DNA from: Chroococcidiopsidaceae cyanobacterium YX2bin18
Lineage (GTDB): Bacteria; Cyanobacteriota; Cyanobacteriia; Cyanobacteriales; Chroococcidiopsidaceae
DNA: 32,866 nucleotides
Assembly: GCA_030446505.1 (NCBI GenBank)
Contig: JAUJND010000056.1
Location: 1-32,866 of the forward strand
Direction: 5' to 3'
This document shows positions 27,960-32,866 of the stretch, piece after piece. Within the stretch, counting starts at the first letter, position 1; each line of letters opens with the position of its first letter. Made by a program: the position numbers and the translations under genes. Below the pieces are notes generated by a model, which had not been told where the DNA came from, did not search any database, and saw only the letters and a program-made list of their open reading frames with translations.

Positions 27960-28019
27960 CTAAACGATGATGTCTGCGGTGGTGATATTGCCACGACTCC
28001 ACGCTATTTCCGATTCCTC
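27960..28019 (-). pseudogene. Short relic of an RTX-protein C-terminus
   Basis: The last 19 codons before the stop read EESEIAWSRGNITTADIIV. This matches the N-I-T-(A/T)-A-D-I terminal strand seen in the larger RTX tail at 29816. The upstream sequence is not coherent. Confidence 0.4.
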
Positions 28020-28087
28020 TATTAGCTGATGAATTAGTGAATGAGGCTATCAGTAGTGCGCTCTAAAATTTGCTAGTACGTGTTTAT

Positions 28088-28325
28088 TAATTTCAACCGC
28101 CAATTTTGGTCCCAGAGTTCATCGTACTTCTTACGGTAGTCGGCATAAGCCCATTCGTACACTTGAATTTCACCAGAAGTGCTGGGTCGCCACACTGCCG
28201 TATAGCGTACCTGGTTGTCAACTACGCGATTTTCTAGGAGATGGAGTCGCCACCCTGGTTCCAGAGTTCGTCATACTTTTTACGGTAGTCAGCGTATTGC
28301 CAGTCATATATAGCAATTGCCAAGG
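28088..28325 (-). pseudogene. BTRD1-like tandem repeat protein fragment
   Basis: Two copies of a 40-45-residue repeat are readable: YDWQYADYRKKYDELWNQGW then, after restoring one lost T near 28252, RLHLLENRVVDNQVRYTAVW, RPSTSGEIQ and YEWAYADYRKKYDELWDQNW, RLKLIN. The Y-R-x-x-Y-D-E-L-W-x-x-G-W-R-L motif with V-R-Y-T-A-V-W-R-P is typical of bacterial tandem repeat domain 1 proteins, a secreted family of unclear role. The start and most repeats are missing, so it is a fragment. Confidence 0.7.
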
Positions 28326-28377
28326 CAGTTAAGACATAGAGTAGAAGTAGACCGCTAAAATTCTAGTTATGGTTCTG

Positions 28378-29262
28378 ATGGCAAACCCTTACAGTTACGA
28401 CCTACGCCAAAAAGTAATCCAAGCGATCAAATTAGACGGCATGAAAAAAAGTGAAGCCGCCCAGGTATTCCAGATTAGTCGCAACACGATTGAACTGTGG
28501 CTGAAGCGTCGAACCGGAAAACCGGAGACTACCAAGCAAGCGCCGAAACAGCCGACTGGAAATGGACACAAAATCACCAATTGGGTGAAGTTTCGAGCAT
28601 TTGCGGCGCAGCATGGCGATAAAACTCAGGTAGAAATGGCGGAGCAATGGGCGCGGACAGATTAGTGCGCGGACAATTTCTCGTGCCTTACATAAGATAG
28701 GCTTCAGGCGAAAAAAAAGACCTATGGCTACATTGAACGCGATGAAGCGAAGCGACAAGCCTTGTAGAACAGTTGGCAGCAGTTCCGGTATCGCAACAGG
28801 TGTATGTCGATGCGGCAGGCATGGACAACCCAGACGAATACAGCTACGGGTGGAATCGGCGAGGAGAACGCTTTCATGCACTTAAAACCGGACGAGCTGG
28901 ACGTGTCAATATGATTGCGGCATGGTGCGCGCAACACCTCTTGGCTCCATTCACACTTGATGGAGCTTGCAATCGCGTGGGGGAGCGAAACTTGGTGGAA
29001 ACCTGCTTAGTTCCCATACTTCAACCAGGGCAAGTTGTAATTTTGGCTAACGCTGCCTTTCACAAAGGCGGACGCATTCAGCAATTGCTACATCGCAAGC
29101 GGGCGCTCAACTCCTTTATTTGCCGCCTTATTCACCCGACCTCAACAAAATCGAGAACTGCTGGTCTTGGCTCAAAGAAAGCCGTGTTCCATTGCATCTA
29201 GCTCTGTTTGAGTGTCTGCCAGATGCAATGGAACACGTCTTGTCCTTAGCCTCTAACTACCT
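28378..29262 (+). pseudogene. IS630-family transposase, frameshifted and with altered active site
   Basis: From the ATG at 28378 (MANPYSYDLRQKVIQAIKLD) the N-terminal helix-turn-helix reads MKKSEAAQVFQISRNTIELW. Frames then change near 28525, 28655, 28720 and 28895. The DDE region has the first Asp in QVYVDAAGMDNPDEYSYGWN. The second Asp region is QPGQVVILANAAFHKGG, where the normal VILDNAAFHK carries Asp, so the catalytic Asp is changed to Ala (GCT). The third, Glu, is present in PPYSPDLNKIENCWSWLK. A perfect hairpin (29183-29237) sits in the C-terminal part. It cannot be functional. Confidence 0.85.
29183..29237. repeat. 17-bp perfect inverted repeat inside the IS630 gene
   Basis: CGTGTTCCATTGCATCT (29183-29199) is perfectly complementary to AGATGCAATGGAACACG (29221-29237), with a 21-base loop. 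The right arm matches the expected coding sequence (DAMEHVL), whereas the left arm replaces the usual basic stretch after WLK. This looks like a template-switch copy of the right arm. Confidence 0.8.
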
Positions 29263-29364
29263 TGCTGATTGCTATAACTACAATCAGCGGTTTGGTTTTT
29301 CCGCAAAGCCTTTTGCAACTTTGATTGAATTGCGATCGGGAATTGTTTGCATCTTGCTGACCAA

Positions 29365-29570
29365 AGAGGAGGGGGACAAGGAGACAAGGGGGAAGATTGA
29401 TCAAGCCCCCGACAAATGGTTTCAAGCCCTCGACTTTAGACGTGGAGAGAAAGAAAAGAATTGTGCCGAGGCACACAGTGCGAGCCTGAAAAAGCGTCAT
29501 TGTTACAAGCCCCTACTTTCAAGTATGGGGTTTCCCCTTGTCCCCCTTCCCCTTGTCCCCTTGTCCTCTT
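29365..29570. repeat. Inverted GGGGGACAAGG/CCTTGTCCCC tracts around hairpin-rich sequence
   Basis: GAGGAGGGGGACAAGGAGAC (about 29365-29392) is complementary to the right tract (29534-29570, CCTTGTCCCCTTGTCCTCTT). The enclosed 140 bases contain a perfect palindrome GTGCCGAGGCAC (29463-29474) and two hairpin-like motifs of similar make-up: AAGCCCTCGACTTTAGACGT (29422-29447) and AAGCCCCTACTTTCAAGTAT (29506-29526). The latter two resemble the 3' ends of IS200/IS605-TnpB elements, but no tnpB remains. No credible gene is present. Confidence 0.45.
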
Positions 29571-29815
29571 CTGTGACCGCTTTCTGGAGGTTTTCAAAAG
29601 TCAGCACTTACCAGGGGAAGAAAAGAACAACGCCCCATTGGTGTCGATAGTTGCGATCGCCAGATCAGCAAATTGAGATCCAAGAGTGCGATCGCGCTGC
29701 GTTCCAAAATTGCGATCACGCGATGTACTCAGGGTAATGAAGTGTAATAGCGATTGGTTACGGTGGGAGCAACCTTATTAGGATTGCCCCAACTATGTGT
29801 CTCGCTTGAAACGCC

Positions 29816-30210
29816 CTACGCCACAATCAGGATGTCTGCGGCGGTAATATTAGGAGAACCGCCAGGGGTATTGCTAGGATTTAAGTCAGCAATTATATTC
29901 CCCTCCGCATCACCCCCAACAACAGCAGAGCCATTGCGGTTAAAAGATAAGTTGCCAAAGACAGAGTTATAGGTAATCTTGGCATTGCTTGAGAACTGTT
30001 CAAAGAAGCTATCGACTACCTCAAACTCAAACGGACTCAAACTACCACCCGCGCCGCTGAAGAGGGTATCGAATGTTGTCTTGGATAAAACAATCTTGTC
30101 ACTACCGATGCTCAAATCATTGATTGTATCTACACCCAGATCATCAAATCTAAAGGCACTGCCTGATGCAAATAGGAATTGATCATTGCCACCGCCATCA
30201 ATTAGTAAAA
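29816..30210 (-). pseudogene. C-terminal fragment of an RTX-type calcium-binding protein
   Basis: Open from about 30210 to the stop at 29816. It reads LLIDGGGNDQFLFASGSAFR, FDDLGVDTINDLSIGSDKIV, LSKTTFDTLFSGAGGSLSPF, the hydrophobic-acidic module typical of the end of RTX proteins, and the terminus GSPNITAADILIVA. No start codon or GGxGxDxLx repeats precede it, so only the tail survives. An internal ATG at 30115 starts a 99-residue subframe but is unlikely to be a real start. The NITAADI tail is shared with the relic at 27960. Confidence 0.75.
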
Positions 30211-30380
30211 ATTACAGAAGCAAAGCAATCCATTCCCAGCACAAATTAAGCATAGAAAACTGTCTCATCTACGTAAGTAGGAAAAAGTCGGGTCAAAGGT
30301 CGGAAAAGATCGAAATACCTCTAAAACGCCTAAGCAGAAAGTACCTAATTGAGTAATAATACTTGAGCGGTTCTAAGTTC
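30211..30380. other. Non-coding stretch
   Basis: No coherent frame or structure is seen between the RTX tail and the small start-less frame. Confidence 0.35.
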
Positions 30381-30512
30381 TCACACCTTCAGGAGAACCA
30401 AGAACTGATTTAACACATCATCCGCTTTGCCAGGAAAGCGACGGCAGATAGTGATTGTGGCACCGCGTCGGCTGCTTCCACGCTCCTGATTTCCGCTAGG
30501 TTGTCCAGTTTG
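30381..30512 (-). pseudogene. Short 3' coding relic, family not recognised
   Basis: A start-less frame of about 43 codons on the minus strand ends at 30381. It reads QTGQPSGNQERGSSRRGATI then TICRRFPGKADDVLNQFLVL and LKV. The sequence is coherent, Arg-rich and lacks a start, so it may be the end of a lost gene. It overlaps the upstream region of the methyltransferase gene. Confidence 0.3.
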
Positions 30513-30534
30513 CTAAACTATAAGGAATATGAGT

Positions 30535-31335
30535 ATGTCAGATTCCAAATACATCTTCGCTGGTACTCATTACTCTAGAGAGTTTGAAAGACTCCTAGTA
30601 ATTGAAGAAGTATTCGATCCAGCAAGCCGCCGCCGCATTTTAGCAACAGGTCTAACAACAGGTTGGCGATGCCTTGAAGTCGGAGCAGGGGTGGGATCAA
30701 TCGCACATTGGATGGCAGAAGTCGTAGGGGAAAGCGGTAAAGTCGTCGCTATTGATCTGGACACTCGTTTTATAGCAAATATAAAACTGTCGAATATTGA
30801 AGTCTTAGAAGCTGATATTCGGCATAACCTACTTGAAAGTCACTCCTTCGATTTAATTCATGCACGTTGCGTTCTTATCCATATCCCAGACTTTCAAGTT
30901 GCCTTATCTAGGATGTTAGAGCTACTTAAACCAGGCGGTTGGCTTGTTGTTGAAGAGCCTGATTTTGCTGTTGCTAGAGCGATCGCCGGAGATGAGGAAG
31001 CTTGCCAGTCTATGGAGCGAGTAAACCGAGCTATCTTGCAGATGTTTGCTAGTAAAGGAATAGATTATAGTCTCGGTGTTAAGTTGCCCGCAATATTTCA
31101 GAGGCTTGGCTTGCAGCAGTTAGCTGTAGAGAACGATACCCCTTTATCTAGCGGTGGTTCGGGCATGGCAACAGTGATGAAAATGTCTGCTATGCAGCTT
31201 GCAGAAAAGTATATAGCAACTGGTGAAGCAACCTACCAAGACATTGAGAAATACTGTCTGTTTGCAGAAGACCCAACTTCATGGGCGATATACCACGCGC
31301 TCGTCGGAGTTATAGCTCAAAAAAATGTAAATTAA
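30535..31335 (+). CDS. SAM-dependent methyltransferase
   Basis: A class I methyltransferase of about 266 residues. SAM-binding motif I is WRCLEVGAGVGSIAHWMAEV and the acidic motif II is GKVVAIDLDTRFI. FDLIHARCVLIHIPDFQVAL and LKPGGWLVVEEPDF give motifs III-IV. The rest (residues about 165-266) is an all-alpha cap that may shape the substrate pocket. Two ATGs lie six bases apart (30529 and 30535). AAGGA at 30522-30526 is only 2 bases from the first but 8 from the second, so 30535 (MSDSKYIFAGTHYS) is the better start. The substrate is unknown; similar enzymes act on small secondary-metabolite-like molecules. Intact. Confidence 0.85.
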   Translation: MSDSKYIFAGTHYSREFERLLVIEEVFDPASRRRILATGLTTGWRCLEVGAGVGSIAHWMAEVVGESGKVVAIDLDTRFIANIKLSNIEVLEADIRHNLLESHSFDLIHARCVLIHIPDFQVALSRMLELLKPGGWLVVEEPDFAVARAIAGDEEACQSMERVNRAILQMFASKGIDYSLGVKLPAIFQRLGLQQLAVENDTPLSSGGSGMATVMKMSAMQLAEKYIATGEATYQDIEKYCLFAEDPTSWAIYHALVGVIAQKNVN

Positions 31336-31434
31336 TGCCTTGCTGCTCTCTTGGCTAGTTAATAGTGCTGCTTTGAGATGTATCTGGTGCTACTGAATTT
31401 ACCGTTAACTGATAGCAGGGAGGTAAGTAGAATC

Positions 31435-31965
31435 GTGAAATGGGTTCTTCAGTCATTACGCCTTGAACTTCGACCTTGTACAGAGGCAGATATCGATCTG
31501 CTTCTAAATCACTGGACGCAACCAATGGTGAGACGCTACCTTTTCGACGATCGCATTACAGAGCGTGAAACGGTCGCCGGATTTGTAGAACTTAGTCAAG
31601 CTTCGTTTCAAAAATATGGTTACGGTCTTTGGGTTGTTGTTGGCACAGATAAACAGTTCCAAGGAGTTTGTGGATTTTGTGAAAGTCCCCTGAAAAAATG
31701 TGACCTCATTTTCTCCATCGCGCCGCCCTACTGGAGACGAGGGATAGCAACACAGAGCGCCCAATGCGTTCTGAAATATGCGTTTGACACGCTGGGATTT
31801 CAACAAATAACGTCAACAGTCGATCAGCCTAACAGTGCATCTATTAGAGTGCTGGAGAAACTTGGTATGTCGTTAATAAAAGAACAGCTAATCAATGGCA
31901 ACCTGATACTGCACTATGCTCTTACTGCTAGAGACTACTACACACAGGATACTGGTAGAAGCTAA
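31435..31965 (+). CDS. GNAT-family N-acetyltransferase (RimJ/RimL-like)
   Basis: A 176-residue acetyltransferase that uses acetyl-CoA to acetylate amines. The RimJ/RimL-type N-terminus (LRLELRPCTEADIDLLLNHW) precedes the acetyl-CoA loop region YWRRGIATQSAQCVLKYAFD, the GNAT R/Q-x-x-G-x-A motif. This is followed by ITSTVDQPNSASIRVLEKLG, typical of the family. The start is probably the GTG at 31435, with GGGAGGT at 31418-31424 ten bases before it; the ATG at 31378 would add 19 residues without a good ribosome site. It follows the methyltransferase by about 100 bases on the same strand, so the two may be co-transcribed. The target amine is unknown. Confidence 0.85.
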   Translation: MKWVLQSLRLELRPCTEADIDLLLNHWTQPMVRRYLFDDRITERETVAGFVELSQASFQKYGYGLWVVVGTDKQFQGVCGFCESPLKKCDLIFSIAPPYWRRGIATQSAQCVLKYAFDTLGFQQITSTVDQPNSASIRVLEKLGMSLIKEQLINGNLILHYALTARDYYTQDTGRS

Positions 31966-32201
31966 TAAGTCGTTGAACGGTTGTTCTGTGCGGTGTGAGT
32001 AGAATCCAGCGAGATAACTAACTTAGTGACACAATTAATACTTTACTAATTGTTCAGGCGATCGCTAAGAAATAATGAAATTACTACGACTATCTACAGA
32101 CACGTCCTAGACTTATTGCATAAAAGACAGAGACCAGGGTGATAAAGAATGGGTAGTTCTGAATAAGTAAGGATAGAGGATAGATGTCTTAAAAAATAAC
32201 C
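31966..32201. other. Intergenic region before the second IS1-type element
   Basis: AT-rich with one HIP1 octamer (near 32058). I could not identify the left inverted repeat of the downstream transposase gene with confidence. Confidence 0.4.
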
Positions 32202-32856
32202 ATGTCAGAAGATATCATCTCCTGTTCACGCTGTGGCTCTAATCGTGTAGTCAAAAATAGCTTTGTTCATAACGGTAACCAGAATTTTAAATGCAAAGAC
32301 TGTAACAGACAATCCGTTTTAGACCCGAAAAACAAGGTAATTGAGCAAGAGACTAAAGACTTAATAGACAAACTATTTTTAGAAAAAATTCCTTTAGCTG
32401 GCATTGCGCTTAGTTACTGGAGTATCAGAACAATGGTTACAAACCTACGTCAATAACTTATACGAAGCAGTGCCAAAAGAAGTAGAGGTCTGGCCGAAAA
32501 AAAGGGAAGATTAACTATTCAGTGTGATGAAGCGAAAAGTTGGGGGGAGGGAAACCGCTCCCCCAAGCTTTTAAAGAGAATGTGGTCGTTTGTAGGTAGA
32601 AAGAAGAACAAGCACCTGCTTTCGTCCATGTGCGGTTTGTTATACAGATTTTTGGGCGGCTTATTCCAATATTTTTCCAAATAATAGGCATAAAGCCATT
32701 GGTAAAGAGACAGGTTTTACCAGTTACATTGAGAGATTTAATAATACAATGCGTCAAAGAGTCTCTCGGTTAGCCAGAAAAACTTTATCTTTTTCTAAAA
32801 AGTTAGAAAACCATAGGAGAGCAATTTGGTATCTCATTCATCACTATAATTTATAA
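32202..32856 (+). pseudogene. IS1-family transposase, second type, frameshifted, internally deleted, with palindromic insert
   Basis: The N-terminus is MSEDIISCSRCGSNRVVKNS (zinc-finger C-x-x-C), then FKCKDCNRQSVLDPKNK. It continues after two small indels with VTGVSEQWLQTYVNNLYEAV and KKGRLTIQCDE, the first catalytic Asp. A 48-base insert then separates CDE from MWSFVGRKKNK. Beyond that about 50-60 residues of the catalytic core are missing; LYTDFW-like, ETGFTSYIERFNNTMRQRVS and LARKTLSFSKKLENHRRAIW then LIHHYN end at 32856. It differs from the IS1 transposase at 18337 in almost every position outside shared motifs, so it is a separate element type. Its right inverted repeat lies at or beyond the window edge. 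Confidence 0.88.
32532..32579 (+). repeat. Palindromic insert E2 inside the second IS1 transposase
   Basis: Exactly 48 bases between the GAA of CDE and the ATG of MWSFVG. Left arm AAAAGTTGGGGGGAG (32535-32549) and right arm CTCCCCCAAGCTTTT (32558-32572) form an imperfect GC-cored hairpin. The insert adds 16 in-frame codons without a stop (AKSWGEGNRSPKLLKR). The position after Asp-Glu is the same as for insert E1 at 18634. Confidence 0.8.
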
Positions 32857-32866
32857 TTACTTAATT

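Larger units (their letters stand above)
28352..29290 (+). mobile_element. Degenerate IS630-family element
   Basis: The left flank CCGCTAAAATTCTAGTTATG at 28352 resembles the reverse complement of the right flank (CCGCTGATTGTAGTTATAGC, ending at 29290), as a weak terminal inverted repeat. The transposase lies between. The ends are tentative and I cannot confirm a TA target duplication. Confidence 0.55.

Noticed and set aside
29461..29676. Frames downstream of the IS630 element
   Set aside because: They run over the GGGGACAAGG tracts and hairpins; Pro/Ser-rich translations come from the repeat.

Overview
The window is chromosomal DNA from a cyanobacterium. It carries psbA (photosystem II D1), a ferrochelatase gene with the C-terminal chlorophyll-binding-like tail found in cyanobacteria, a four-ACT aspartate kinase, DUF1400 and DUF4126 family genes, and many copies of the HIP1 octamer GCGATCGC. 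The genus cannot be fixed from sequence alone.

Layout. 1-1416: two small unknown genes and a methyltransferase. 1510-4737: three broken genes in a row (hemH with one nonsense codon, a DUF4126 membrane protein, purB with about six indels). 4803-5330: remains of a type II restriction-modification control region, with a C-box operator, a frameshifted controller-protein gene, an overlapping short frame and a second lone C-box. 5346-11902: mostly intact housekeeping genes (comM-like ATPase, HIT protein, psbA, malic enzyme with an ACT domain, a Clp-fold serine protease-like protein, a pentapeptide-repeat protein). 12236-13674: a start-less open frame and a shattered ABC-transporter ATPase. 13945-17488: a polysaccharide-export (OPX/SLBB) protein divergent from a DUF1400 alpha/beta hydrolase. 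17506-19214: a hicA-hicB toxin-antitoxin locus, partly duplicated, with the second hicB split by an IS1-family element that has an 8-bp target duplication. 19344-21627: a large RTX plus FG-GAP repeat protein, frameshifted near both ends. 22099-22300: an unusual GTTC/GAAC-rich degenerate repeat. 22448-26557: aspartate kinase, a phage-holin-family membrane protein and an ExbD/ExbB pair. 26770-30512: a gene graveyard (DUF1232, WD40, RTX tails, BTRD1 repeats, an IS630 element). 30535-31965: an intact methyltransferase and an acetyltransferase. 32202-32856: a second, different IS1-family transposase relic.

Two themes stand out. First, decay is uneven. Several 1.4-1.8 kb genes have no frame damage, while neighbours of similar size carry up to six small, mostly single-base deletions. 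This argues for real pseudogenes rather than uniform sequencing error. hemH and purB are normally essential, so functional copies should exist elsewhere. Second, both IS1-type transposase genes contain a short, GC-cored palindrome inserted just after the same Asp-Glu codon pair at the first catalytic residue. One insert is exactly 48 nt and in frame, the other is 41 nt and stop-free. This resembles palindromic elements that insert in frame into protein genes, and it is the most unusual signal in the window.
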